A DNA stretch of 64,000 nt from Carideicomes alvinocaridis (GTDB taxonomy: Bacteria > Pseudomonadota > Alphaproteobacteria > Rhodobacterales > Rhodobacteraceae), in NCBI GenBank assembly GCA_005473895.2, contig SRJI02000009.1:1-64000 (forward strand), written 5' to 3'. Below, piece after piece: positions 12,273 through 20,236 of the stretch. How positions within the stretch are numbered: position 1 is the stretch's first letter; the number at the start of each line of letters is the position of its first letter. The notes under the pieces are model-generated. The model was not told the origin of the DNA. It saw only the letters and a list, made by a program, of their open reading frames with translations, and searched no databases. Made by a program: the position numbers and the translations under genes.

Positions 12273-13253
12273 TCAGGCGCGCTGGCGCTGTGCGTCGGGC
12301 AGGGCGGCGGGTTCCGCATGGGCGCGGAACAGGCCGGCGATCTCGTCGGCGATCATGTTGCGCAGGACAGGCTTGTCCATCAGGACCTCGTGCTCGCCCT
12401 CGGGCACGACGCGCAGGGTGCCGCGCGGCCAGTGCTCCATCCGCGACCGGATGCGCGCGGTATCGACGATCCTCTCGTCGCTGCCCTGGAAGGCGAGGCA
12501 GGGCAGGTCGGGCGAGGGCAGGCGGGACAGCGCCAGCGTCTCGACCAGCGCCGCGTGCAGCCAGCCCAGCGTCGGGCCGCCGAGGCCGAATTCCGGCACC
12601 GCGGCGATCTGGCGGCGCATGTACTCGTACATCTCGCGGTCGCGGGTCAGCAGGTTGGACTCGAAGGGCTCGGTCATCACGTAGCTGTCGGGCTTGGTCC
12701 CCGGCGCATAGGCGGCAGCGCGGCCCAGGAGCCCGCTGGTCCAGCCCAGGGCCCAGGCGGCGGGCCGCGTGCTTGGCGACAGCCGGATGCCCCACATCGG
12801 CCCGGTGAAGGCCGCGGCATTGACCGGCAGGCCCTTCACCAGCGCCCGCAGGCCGATGCATCCGCCCATGGAATGCGCCAGCAGGTAGAAGGGCCGCGGC
12901 AGTTGGCGCGCCTCGGCGTAGTCGACCATCGCCTCCACGTCGCGCTGGTAGTCGACGAATTGCCCCACATGGCCCTTCATCGCGTCCGGCAGCAGCCGCT
13001 GGGCGAGCCCCTGGCCCCGCCAGTCGACGGCGAGCACCGCATAGCCGCGCGCCGAGAGATCGGCGGCGGTGCGGCCGTATTTCTCGATATATTCCGTCCG
13101 GCCGGGAAACAGCAGGACGGTGCCGGCCGCATCCTCGCGCGGCCAGCAGCCCAGCCGGATGCGGACCCCGTCGGAGGTCTCGGCCCAGACAGCCTCGCCT
13201 CCGTCGGGGCCTTCGGCCAGTTCGCCGTGGAAGGGCGCAGGTTCGAACCGCAT
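12273..13253 (-). CDS. Alpha/beta hydrolase, monoacylglycerol lipase/lysophospholipase-like
   Basis: A 326-residue serine hydrolase of the monoglyceride lipase/PldB type. It has the nucleophile elbow AHSMGG, an oxyanion region FPGRTEYIEKYG, YAVLAVDWRGQGLA, catalytic Asp in FQGSDERIVD and catalytic His in PEGEHEVLMD. The likely substrates are lysophospholipids or monoacylglycerols. No signal peptide is visible, so it is probably cytoplasmic. Its start codon shares one base with the stop of the SCP2 gene (TGATG), which indicates coupling; the lipid-binding partner supports a role in lipid handling. Exact substrate is unknown. Confidence 0.85.
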   Translation of the reverse strand: MRFEPAPFHGELAEGPDGGEAVWAETSDGVRIRLGCWPREDAAGTVLLFPGRTEYIEKYGRTAADLSARGYAVLAVDWRGQGLAQRLLPDAMKGHVGQFVDYQRDVEAMVDYAEARQLPRPFYLLAHSMGGCIGLRALVKGLPVNAAAFTGPMWGIRLSPSTRPAAWALGWTSGLLGRAAAYAPGTKPDSYVMTEPFESNLLTRDREMYEYMRRQIAAVPEFGLGGPTLGWLHAALVETLALSRLPSPDLPCLAFQGSDERIVDTARIRSRMEHWPRGTLRVVPEGEHEVLMDKPVLRNMIADEIAGLFRAHAEPAALPDAQRQRA

Positions 13254-13543
13254 CAGGACAGCAGGCTGCCCAGCTTCATCGCGGTGCCCATGTCGCCATC
13301 GACGCTCAGCTTGCCGGACATGAAGGCGGCGGTGGGGTTCAGCTCTCCCGCCAGGATCTGCTGGAAGGTGTCGGAATCGGCGGTCATGGTGACCTCGGTT
13401 TCCTCGTCGGCCTCGCGCACCTCGGTGCCGTCGATCACGATGCTGCCTTCGCCCTCGATGACGAATTTCGCGGTGCCGTCAAAGCTCTCTCCGGCCATCT
13501 TTTCCTGCAGGGCCGCCACGGCCCCCTTGGTGACGTCGCTCAT
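13253..13543 (-). CDS. SCP2 sterol-binding domain protein
   Basis: The 96-residue protein is a stand-alone SCP-2 domain: KFVIEGEGSIVIDG, EVTMTADSDTFQQILAGEL and NPTAAFMSGKLSVDGDMGTAMKL (key residues quoted in parts) form the hydrophobic lipid-binding fold. Such bacterial proteins bind acyl chains or other lipids and have no catalytic site. ATG 13543 has a strong GGAGG 7 bp upstream; the longer frame has none. It is translationally coupled to the downstream hydrolase gene, so it may present lipid substrate to that enzyme; this is inference. Confidence 0.85.
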   Translation of the reverse strand: MSDVTKGAVAALQEKMAGESFDGTAKFVIEGEGSIVIDGTEVREADEETEVTMTADSDTFQQILAGELNPTAAFMSGKLSVDGDMGTAMKLGSLLS

Positions 13544-13617
13544 GCCAATTCCTCCGGTCATTGTGACGAGAAGGCCGGTGGTCATGCCCCCTCGCGCGCG
13601 CTACACTCACCATCGTT

Positions 13618-14178
13618 ATGGGCACGAGCGTTTCCAAACTCAAACGTACCGTGGCGACACTTTTCGCCATAGTCATGTATTCCTTACCTGCCGCCGCGGA
13701 ATCCGACCGGGCGGCCGCGCTGCTGGACGAGTTGCAGATGGCCGACCCGTCCCGCGCCGGCCGAATCGTGGAGGAGATCCGGCAGGAATGGTCCAAGTCC
13801 GGATCCGCCTCGATGGACCTGCTGCTCAAGCGCGGGCGCGACGCGATGGAGGCCGGCGACCTGCAGGCGGCGGCCGAGCATCTGACGGCCCTGACCGACC
13901 ATGCCCCCGACTTTGCCGAAGGCTGGGCCAGCCGCGCGCTGGTCTTTTACCGGATGGAGGAATTCGGGATGGCGATGTCCGATCTGGAACATGCCCTGGC
14001 GCTCAACCCCCATCATTTTGGGGCGATCCAGGGGGTCGGCGCGATCTTCGAACAGATCGACCGGCCCGAGCCTGCCTACCAGGCCTATTCCCGGGCGCTG
14101 GCCCTGAACCCGCATGACACCGACGTGCAGGCGGCGATGGAGCGGCTGAAGCCCGGCGTGATCGGCACGGAAATCTGA
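13618..14178 (+). CDS. Exported TPR-repeat protein
   Basis: A 186-residue protein with an N-terminal signal peptide (KLKRTVATLFAIVMYSLPAAAES, cleavage likely after AAA near 27; about 23 residues, key parts KLKR and LPAAA) followed by about three tetratricopeptide repeats. Repeat features are clear: DLQAAAEHLTALTDHAPDFAEGW, EFGMAMSDLEHALALNPHH and PEPAYQAYSRALALNPHD (canonical A..A.AL.LNP). It is likely periplasmic and a protein-interaction adaptor. It is 18 bp upstream of the helicase gene in the same orientation. The specific partner is unknown. Confidence 0.8.
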   Translation: MGTSVSKLKRTVATLFAIVMYSLPAAAESDRAAALLDELQMADPSRAGRIVEEIRQEWSKSGSASMDLLLKRGRDAMEAGDLQAAAEHLTALTDHAPDFAEGWASRALVFYRMEEFGMAMSDLEHALALNPHHFGAIQGVGAIFEQIDRPEPAYQAYSRALALNPHDTDVQAAMERLKPGVIGTEI

Positions 14179-14196
14179 GCCCCGAAAGGATTCTGA

Positions 14197-17196
14197 ATGG
14201 CCTTGCCGTCACGGACGCTTGCCGTCCTTGGTCCGACGAACACGGGCAAGACACATTACGCGATCGAGAGGATGCTGGGGCATCGCACGGGCATCATCGG
14301 TCTGCCCCTGCGGCTGCTGGCGCGCGAGGTCTATGACCGGATCGTCGCGGCGCGCGGCCCCTCGGTCGTGGCGCTGGTCACCGGCGAGGAACGCATCGTC
14401 CCGCCCCGCACCCAGTACTGGGTCTGCACGGTGGAGGCGATGCCCGAGGGGATGGGCTGCGACTTTCTCGCCGTGGACGAGATCCAGCTTTGCGCCGATC
14501 CGGAGCGGGGGCATGTCTTCACCGACCGTCTGCTGCGGTCGCGGGGGCTGCACGAGACGCTGTTCCTCGGCTCCGACACGATGCGCGGGCCGATCGCCGC
14601 GCTGGTGCCGGAGGTGCAGTTCATGCGGCGCGAGCGGATGTCGCAGCTGACCTATGTGGGCTCGAAAAAGATCAGCCGCATGCCGCCACGCTCGGCCATC
14701 GTCGGCTTCTCGGTGGACAGCGTCTATGCCTTCGCCGAGCTGATCCGCCGGCAGAAGGGCGGCGCGGCCGTGGTGATGGGCGCGCTCAGCCCGCGGACGC
14801 GCAACGCGCAGGTCGCCATGTACCAGGCGGGCGAGGTCGACTACCTCGTCGCGACCGATGCGATCGGCATGGGGCTGAACCTCGATATCGACCACGTGGC
14901 GTTTTCCTCGACCACGAAATTCGACGGGCGGCGGATGCGGCCTCTGGCGCCCAACGAACTGGCGCAGATCGCCGGCCGGGCCGGGCGCGGCATGACCTCG
15001 GGCACCTTCGGCGTGACCGGCGACGCCCCGCCGCTGGAGGACGAGGTCGCGCGGGCGATCATGGACCATTCCTTCACCCCGCTGCGCAAGCTCAACTGGC
15101 GCAATGCGGCACTGGATTTCGGATCGCCCCGGCGGCTCATCGCCTCGCTGGAGATGGCGCCCAGGGACGAGCGGCTGGTGAAGGCGCGCGAGGCCGACGA
15201 CCTGATGGCGCTGCGCACGCTGTCGGACGAGGCGGAGGTCGCCGCGCGCGCCTCCGACGGGCCCTCGGTCCAGCTGCTCTGGGACGTGTGCCGGGTGCCG
15301 GATTTTCGCGGCATCAGCCACGCGGAGCATGCGGGGCTTCTCGGTATCATTTTCAACCACTTGCACGAGCGCGGAAAGGTGCCGGACGACTGGCTGGCGC
15401 GGCAGGTCAGACGCATCGATCGGGTTGACGGGAACATTGACACCCTGTCCAAGCGTTTGGCTTATATCCGGACCTGGACCTACGTCGCCCAGAGACGAGG
15501 CTGGGTCGAGGACGAAACCCATTGGCGCGAGGCGACCCGCGCTGTAGAAGACCGCCTGTCGGACGCATTGCACGGTGCGCTGACGCAAAGATTTGTGGAC
15601 CGGCGCACATCGGTGCTCCTGCGCCGTCTGAAGCAGAAGGAGGCCCTCTTGGCCGAGGTGAACGAGAACGGAGAAGTGACGGTCGAGGGCGAATTCGTCG
15701 GCCGTCTGGAGGGGTTCCGGTTCCGGCAGGACAAGGACGCGAGCGGCCAGGAGGCCAAGACCCTGAAAAGCGCCTCGCTGCAGGCGCTGGCGCCGCATTT
15801 CCACCTGCGGGCCGACAAGTTCTACAACTCGCCCGATACCGAGATCGACTTCACGGAACAGGGCGGGCTCATGTGGGGCTCGGAAGCGGTCGGCAAGCTG
15901 GTGGCGGGCGACGATCCGCTCAAGCCCCGGGTGAAGGCCTTTGTCGATGACGAGGCGGGCGAGGATGTCGCCCAGAAGGTCGAACGCCGGCTGCAGCATT
16001 TCATCGACCGCAAGGTGGCGACGCTGTTCGAGCCGCTGCTCGGCCTGCAGAAGGACGAGGCGCTGGAGGGGCTGGCCAAGGGCTTTGCATTCCGCATGGT
16101 GGAGGCGATGGGCGTCCTGCCGCGCGGTGGCGTGGCACAGGAGGTCAAGGCGCTGGACCAGGATGCCCGCGGCGCCCTGCGCAAGCACGGCATCCGCTTC
16201 GGCCAGTTCACGATCTTCATGCCGCTCCTGCTGAAACCCGCGCCGACCCGTCTGCGGCTGGTGCTCTGGAGCCTGCAGCAGGGGCTGGAGGAGTTCCCCG
16301 AGGCGCCGCCGCCGGGGCTGGTCACCGTGCCCGTCGATGGCGCCGCGCCGCGCGGCTACGACACGATGTCGGGCTACCGCAACGCCGGCACCCGCGCCAT
16401 CCGCATCGACATGCTGGAGCGTCTGGCCGACCTGATCCGGACCGAGGACACCCGCCAGGGCTTCGAGGCCAGTGCCGACATGCTCTCGATCACCGGGATG
16501 ACGCTGGAGCAGTTCGCCGACCTGATGCAGGGTCTGGGCTACAACGCCGAGAAGGGCGAGCGCCGCAAGGTCAAGCCGGTGGACGAGACCGTGCCCGGCG
16601 ACCACACCCCCGGCCTCGAGGCGACGGAGCCCGACACCCCCGCGGAGGCCGCCGATACCCCGGTCATGGACCAGGGCCAGGAGGCCGAAGAGGGCGGCAT
16701 CACCGAGACGCCGCACGTGCCGGACGCCAAGGATCTGCCCGAGGCCGCCGCCGAGCTGGAGGATGAGGGCATCGCCCCGGTCGGCGAGACGCCGGCCGAC
16801 GAGGTGCCCGAGGTGACCGAGCAGGAAACCGACGACGGCCAGCCCTCCGAGACCGAAGTGCCGACCGGCACGCCGGCCGATGCCGAGATGGCGGGCCCGG
16901 AGATCGAGGTCTTCTACACCTTCACCTGGGCCGGCAACCGGCGCCAGGGCGGTGACCGCCGTCCGCAGGGCGGCCGGGGCAAGGGCCAGGGCGGCCAGGG
17001 TCAGGGTGGCCAGGGCCGTGGCAAGGGCCAGCAGCAGGCGCGCGGCAAGGGTGGCCCCAGGGGCAAGGCCCCGGGCGGCAAGGGCAAGGGTGGCGACGCG
17101 CCGCGCAGCCACCAGTCCAAGCCCGAGAAAAAGGACCGCATCGATCCCGACAACCCGTTCGCCGCGGCGCTGATGGGGCTGAAGGACCAGAAGTAG
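14197..17196 (+). CDS. SUV3-like superfamily 2 RNA helicase with basic C-terminal tail
   Basis: A 999-residue SF2 helicase. Near the N-terminus is Walker A GPTNTGKT (12-19), then motif II DEIQ at 94-97, LFLGSDTM (III), and second-domain motifs YLVATDAIGMGLNLDI (V) and QIAGRAGRG (VI), a pattern close to mitochondrial SUV3, which unwinds RNA for degradation. A middle domain carries a C-terminal SUV3-type extension. From about residue 790 the protein is acidic and proline/glutamate-rich, then changes to a G/Q/K/R-rich tail (about 915-970; KGQGGQGQGGQGRGKGQ) typical of RNA-binding tails. The S4 RNA-binding gene follows with no gap. Its substrate in bacteria is not established. Confidence 0.85.
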   Translation: MALPSRTLAVLGPTNTGKTHYAIERMLGHRTGIIGLPLRLLAREVYDRIVAARGPSVVALVTGEERIVPPRTQYWVCTVEAMPEGMGCDFLAVDEIQLCADPERGHVFTDRLLRSRGLHETLFLGSDTMRGPIAALVPEVQFMRRERMSQLTYVGSKKISRMPPRSAIVGFSVDSVYAFAELIRRQKGGAAVVMGALSPRTRNAQVAMYQAGEVDYLVATDAIGMGLNLDIDHVAFSSTTKFDGRRMRPLAPNELAQIAGRAGRGMTSGTFGVTGDAPPLEDEVARAIMDHSFTPLRKLNWRNAALDFGSPRRLIASLEMAPRDERLVKAREADDLMALRTLSDEAEVAARASDGPSVQLLWDVCRVPDFRGISHAEHAGLLGIIFNHLHERGKVPDDWLARQVRRIDRVDGNIDTLSKRLAYIRTWTYVAQRRGWVEDETHWREATRAVEDRLSDALHGALTQRFVDRRTSVLLRRLKQKEALLAEVNENGEVTVEGEFVGRLEGFRFRQDKDASGQEAKTLKSASLQALAPHFHLRADKFYNSPDTEIDFTEQGGLMWGSEAVGKLVAGDDPLKPRVKAFVDDEAGEDVAQKVERRLQHFIDRKVATLFEPLLGLQKDEALEGLAKGFAFRMVEAMGVLPRGGVAQEVKALDQDARGALRKHGIRFGQFTIFMPLLLKPAPTRLRLVLWSLQQGLEEFPEAPPPGLVTVPVDGAAPRGYDTMSGYRNAGTRAIRIDMLERLADLIRTEDTRQGFEASADMLSITGMTLEQFADLMQGLGYNAEKGERRKVKPVDETVPGDHTPGLEATEPDTPAEAADTPVMDQGQEAEEGGITETPHVPDAKDLPEAAAELEDEGIAPVGETPADEVPEVTEQETDDGQPSETEVPTGTPADAEMAGPEIEVFYTFTWAGNRRQGGDRRPQGGRGKGQGGQGQGGQGRGKGQQQARGKGGPRGKAPGGKGKGGDAPRSHQSKPEKKDRIDPDNPFAAALMGLKDQK

Positions 17197-17670
17197 GTGG
17201 CGCTGCGGGGCGGCCGACCGGCGCAGCCTGCCCCGGCGGGCCGGCTGCGGCTGGACAAGTGGCTGTGGCAGGCCCGCTTCGTCAAGACCCGCAGCCTGGC
17301 CTCCAAGCTGGTGACGGGCGGCCATGTCCGCGTGAACTCCGAAAAGGTGGCCAAGCCCGCGCACCCGGTGGTCGCGGGCGACGTGCTGACCTTTCCCCAG
17401 GGCACGCTGATCCGGGTGGTGCGCGTGGTGGCGATGGGCGAACGCCGCGGCCCGGCCAGCGAGGCGCAGGGTCTCTACGAGGATCTCAACCCGCCCTCCG
17501 AGCAGATCGAGGCCCGTCGCGAGGCCCGCGCGGCCCAGGCGCCGCGCTTCGAGGGCAAGGGCCGGCCCACCAAGCGCGACCGCCGCAAGATGGACCGTGA
17601 AAGACGCGAGGCGGGAGAGGCGGAGGATGTTCCGCCCGCCCGGGACGACGAGGACGACGCGCCGCTTTGA
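17197..17670 (+). CDS. S4-domain RNA-binding protein (Hsp15/HslR-like)
   Basis: The 157-residue protein has an N-terminal S4 domain (LRLDKWLWQARFVKTRSLAS then KLVTGGHVRVNSEKVAKPAH and GDVLTF), as in HslR/Hsp15, which rescues stalled 50S subunits in E. coli. The C-terminal half is charged and low in complexity (EARREARAAQAPRFEGKGRP). It starts with GTG directly after the helicase TAG, so it should be translated by re-initiation. No ATG alternative preserves the S4 domain. Being coupled to a helicase, it likely acts on RNA or ribosomes; the exact substrate is unknown. Confidence 0.85.
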   Translation: MALRGGRPAQPAPAGRLRLDKWLWQARFVKTRSLASKLVTGGHVRVNSEKVAKPAHPVVAGDVLTFPQGTLIRVVRVVAMGERRGPASEAQGLYEDLNPPSEQIEARREARAAQAPRFEGKGRPTKRDRRKMDRERREAGEAEDVPPARDDEDDAPL

Positions 17671-17788
17671 GCGGCGTTTGCCGAACATCCGTCCCCGCCT
17701 GATCACGCCTGCGGGCAAGGTGCTTGAATGCCCCGCGGGACTGAATTAGCTAGTCGCTGAACGCGTACCCGGAAGGCAAGTCTCTCCC

Positions 17789-18127
17789 ATGACCTATATC
17801 GTCAACGACAATTGCATCGCCTGCAAATATACCGACTGCGTCGAGGTCTGCCCGGTCGATTGCTTCTATGAGGGCGAGAACATGCTGGTCATCCACCCGG
17901 ATGAATGCATCGATTGCGGCGTCTGCGAACCGGAATGCCCCGCCGACGCGATCCGGCCCGATACCGATGGCGATGCCGAGAAGTGGGTCGAGTTCAACCG
18001 CAAGTATTCCGAGCTGTGGCCGGTCATCGTCACCAAGAAGGACCCGCTGCCCGAGGCGGAAGAGCGTGACGGCGAAGAGGGCAAGCTGGAAAAATACTTC
18101 TCCGAGGCGCCGGGCGAGGGCGGCTGA
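17789..18127 (+). CDS. fdxA: Seven-iron ferredoxin FdxA
   Basis: The 112-residue protein is a 7Fe/8Fe ferredoxin carrying electrons between oxidoreductases in the cytoplasm. It has two cluster motifs: [18 protein letters not shown], whose spacing fits a [3Fe-4S] site with an added cysteine, and [12 protein letters not shown] for a [4Fe-4S] site. The C-terminal tail ([16 protein letters not shown]) is as in other FdxA proteins. The ATG follows a GGAAGG site about 15 bp upstream. It has a likely terminator hairpin at 18161-18187 and is followed by carD in the same direction, an order common in alphaproteobacteria. Confidence 0.95.
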   Translation: MTYIVNDNCIACKYTDCVEVCPVDCFYEGENMLVIHPDECIDCGVCEPECPADAIRPDTDGDAEKWVEFNRKYSELWPVIVTKKDPLPEAEERDGEEGKLEKYFSEAPGEGG

Positions 18128-18160
18128 ACGGCCCCAGGTCCCTGATTCGCGGGACGCGTG

Positions 18161-18187
18161 GAAAGATGCGTCCACGGCGCATCTTTC
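18161..18187 (+). terminator. Hairpin downstream of fdxA
   Basis: GAAAGATGCG (18161-18170) and CGCATCTTTC (18178-18187) form a perfect 10-bp inverted repeat with a 7-bp loop, 34 bp after the fdxA stop. The 3' arm holds CTTTC but no further T-run, so it may be a weak terminator or an mRNA-stabilising structure. Confidence 0.55.
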
Positions 18188-18479
18188 GAAATGCCTAAGC
18201 CCATGGCGGCGCACGGCTTTTCCGCCCGTGATGCGGCCTGTACTGGCGCGGGGGCATATTTCGTGTTATATTAGCATCGTAAATGGATAGCGGATGCCGG
18301 CGCCCGGCTGCCCGCTCCGCGCCGGAAGAGACATGAGTGCATGACCAGAACCCCGGGAATAGTTCTATTTCCGATGGGTTCTTCTTTCGCTCAGCTCCGA
18401 TCTCCCGACCGGGGGGCCGCGCCGCGATCCGCTCAGAATTCGTGCCCCTGAAAAGGCGCCGCCCTTGAGGAAGGACCTG
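18188..18479 (+). promoter_or_regulatory. fdxA-carD intergenic region with a possible promoter
   Basis: No gene is seen in this 292-bp gap. TATATT at 18267-18272 lies in the most A/T-rich stretch (GTGTTATATTAGCATCG) and could be the -10 of a carD promoter; no good -35 is at the expected distance. GAGGAAGG at 18467-18474 is the carD ribosome binding site. Confidence 0.3.
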
Positions 18480-18989
18480 ATGAGTAAGTCGAAGAAAAAC
18501 GAATTCCGCCCGAACGACTATGTGGTCTACCCGGCCCATGGCGTGGGCCAGATCATGTCCATCGAAGAGCAGGAGGTTGCCGGCCTGAAGCTGGAGCTTT
18601 TCGTGATCTCCTTCGAGAAGGACAAGATGACCCTGCGCGTGCCGACCCACAAGGCGACCGAGGTGGGCATGCGCTCGCTGTCGTCGCCCGACGTCGTGAG
18701 CCAGGCGATGAAGACCCTGAAGGGCAAGGCGAAGGTGAAGCGCGCCATGTGGTCGCGCCGTGCGCAGGAATATGAACAGAAGATCAATTCCGGCGACCTG
18801 ATCGCCATTGCCGAAGTGGTGCGCGACCTGCACCGCACCGACGACCAGCGCGAACAGAGCTATTCCGAACGTCAGCTCTACGAGGCCGCGCTGGAACGAC
18901 TGACCCGCGAAGTGGCGGCCGTCGGCGGCGGTGACGAGGTCGCGGCGGCCAAGAAGGTGGACGAGGTGCTGGTCACCCGCGCCGCCTGA
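18480..18989 (+). CDS. carD: CarD-family transcriptional regulator
   Basis: CarD proteins bind the RNA polymerase beta lobe and stabilise open promoter complexes, notably at rRNA promoters. The 169-residue protein has the N-terminal RNAP-interacting Tudor-like domain (FRPNDYVVYPAHGVGQIMSI, FEKDKMTLRVPTHKATEVG) and a helical C-terminal DNA-contact domain (KAKVKRAMWSRRAQEYEQKI, SGDLIAIAEVVRDLH). I use ATG 18480, which has GAGGAAGG 5 bp upstream; the TTG at 18465 overlaps that site. A strong terminator follows. Members in Rhodobacterales influence many promoters because their rRNA promoters lack a -10 T at one position; whether that holds here cannot be seen. Confidence 0.95.
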   Translation: MSKSKKNEFRPNDYVVYPAHGVGQIMSIEEQEVAGLKLELFVISFEKDKMTLRVPTHKATEVGMRSLSSPDVVSQAMKTLKGKAKVKRAMWSRRAQEYEQKINSGDLIAIAEVVRDLHRTDDQREQSYSERQLYEAALERLTREVAAVGGGDEVAAAKKVDEVLVTRAA

Positions 18990-19012
18990 TCCGCGCCGCA
19001 GGCATCGAGATG

Positions 19013-19047
19013 AAAAAACCCGCCGGGAACGCCCCGGCGGGTTTTTT
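19013..19047 (+). terminator. Intrinsic terminator after carD
   Basis: CCCGCCGGG and CCCGGCGGG form a stem with a 5-bp loop flanked by A6 on the left and T6 on the right, starting 24 bp after the carD stop. The A/T flanks make it capable of working in both directions, which suits the convergent DUF3616 gene on the minus strand. Confidence 0.95.
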
Positions 19048-19083
19048 CTTTGGGCTGCGGGCGGGCTCGGGCGGCGCGGCGGC

Positions 19084-20163
19084 TCAGAACCGCCAGATAT
19101 CCGCCGTCACGCTGGCGCCCTTCTCGGCGATGCGCTTTTCCTCGGGGCTGTCATAGACCACGAGCCAGCCATCGGCCCGCCCGCCTTCGCCGGGCCAAGC
19201 CACAAGCCCCTCCGGGTGATCCCGGTGGCCGCGATAGGGCAGGTCGCAGGCATGCACCAGCGCCTTTGGGGCCAGCACGGCCGAGCTTTTCGCCCGAACC
19301 GCGCGGGGCCAGCGCAGCACCTCGGCCGGGCCATCGCCGGCCATGGTCGGGCCGGTGAGGATCAGCATGTCTTCTCCGTCGAGCGCCAGGTCGCGGATGC
19401 CCTGGCCGCGGCTGGGCACCAGGTGCTTGCGATAACGCCGCTCGCCGTCGATCTTGCGCGGCTTCAGATGTCCGTCGCCGGTGGTCTTCATCTCCATCTC
19501 GAGGATGACCGCGTGGCCCCGCAGCACCGGCCCGCGCAGCCCCAGCCAGACACGGTTGCCGCGGGCGACGATGCCCTCCACGTCGAGGCCGTTCTCCTTC
19601 GACGGCAGGTCCAGGAAGGGCCCGAGGTGAGGATCGCCCTTCAGCCACTTGAGAAGCTTCGGCTTTTTCTTCTTCAGCTCGATGCAGGCGGCGTGGCGCG
19701 ACCCGTCCTGCGCCACGGGCACCACGCCTTCGTCGTGGCGGGCCAGAGGAAAGCGGCCGAGGAACCAGCGGTTCGGATCGCGGGTGATCTTCGTCATCCG
19801 CTCCAGCCCCTTTTCCGGGCCCTTGTCCGGCCGCTTGGCCTTCTTCCGCTTGAGAGAATGCGATCCGCAGACCCAGAGCCAGGCGCCGTCGCAATGCAGC
19901 CCCTCGATATCCATCTCGCCCGCCGGGCCGGCCGGCAGGTCGATGAGGGTGCCGAGGTTGAAATGCACGTGGTCGCCCCAGTCATCCTTGCCGGTCCGGG
20001 TCAGGCGGTCGACACCCGCCGTCTCGTCGCAGCAGACGAAAAGCGTGTCCTCGATCCGCGTCGCGGTGGACAGGTCGCGGTGGATCGGGTCGTCCACGTG
20101 CTGGATCTGTTTCGCCGGGTTGAAGTGAAGCGTGATCTCGCGCGTCGGTCTGAGCCTGGCCAT
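19084..20163 (-). CDS. DUF3616 domain protein
   Basis: The 359-residue protein matches the DUF3616 pattern, a probable beta-propeller: repeated short blocks such as MDIEGLHCDGAWLWVCGSHS, GLDVEGIVARGNRVWLGLRG and IRDLALDGEDMLILTGPT (residue-to-strand motif D.EG......LW..GS). It contains a lysine-rich loop (KKKKPKLLKWLKGD). No signal peptide is visible. ATG 20163 follows GGAGG with 6-bp spacing; a GTG two codons upstream is less likely. No function is known for the family. It is separated from the antiporter gene by 73 bp, same strand, possibly one transcript. Confidence 0.75.
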   Translation of the reverse strand: MARLRPTREITLHFNPAKQIQHVDDPIHRDLSTATRIEDTLFVCCDETAGVDRLTRTGKDDWGDHVHFNLGTLIDLPAGPAGEMDIEGLHCDGAWLWVCGSHSLKRKKAKRPDKGPEKGLERMTKITRDPNRWFLGRFPLARHDEGVVPVAQDGSRHAACIELKKKKPKLLKWLKGDPHLGPFLDLPSKENGLDVEGIVARGNRVWLGLRGPVLRGHAVILEMEMKTTGDGHLKPRKIDGERRYRKHLVPSRGQGIRDLALDGEDMLILTGPTMAGDGPAEVLRWPRAVRAKSSAVLAPKALVHACDLPYRGHRDHPEGLVAWPGEGGRADGWLVVYDSPEEKRIAEKGASVTADIWRF

Positions 20164-20236
20164 GGGCACCTCCTTCGCGAGTCTACGCGAAGCGGGATGG
20201 CGGGGTTCCCCCCGCGCCGGGGCCCGTCCGCAGGCG

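Noticed and set aside
16960-17110. Repetitive GGCCAGGG-rich tract as a separate DNA repeat
   Set aside because: It encodes the in-frame G/Q/R/K-rich tail of the helicase, with irregular unit length.
14209-17718. Long open frame (about 1169 codons) antisense to the helicase
   Set aside because: It mirrors the high-GC3 helicase frame on the opposite strand, is rich in Arg/Gly/His/Leu and lacks any recognisable domain or ribosome site.
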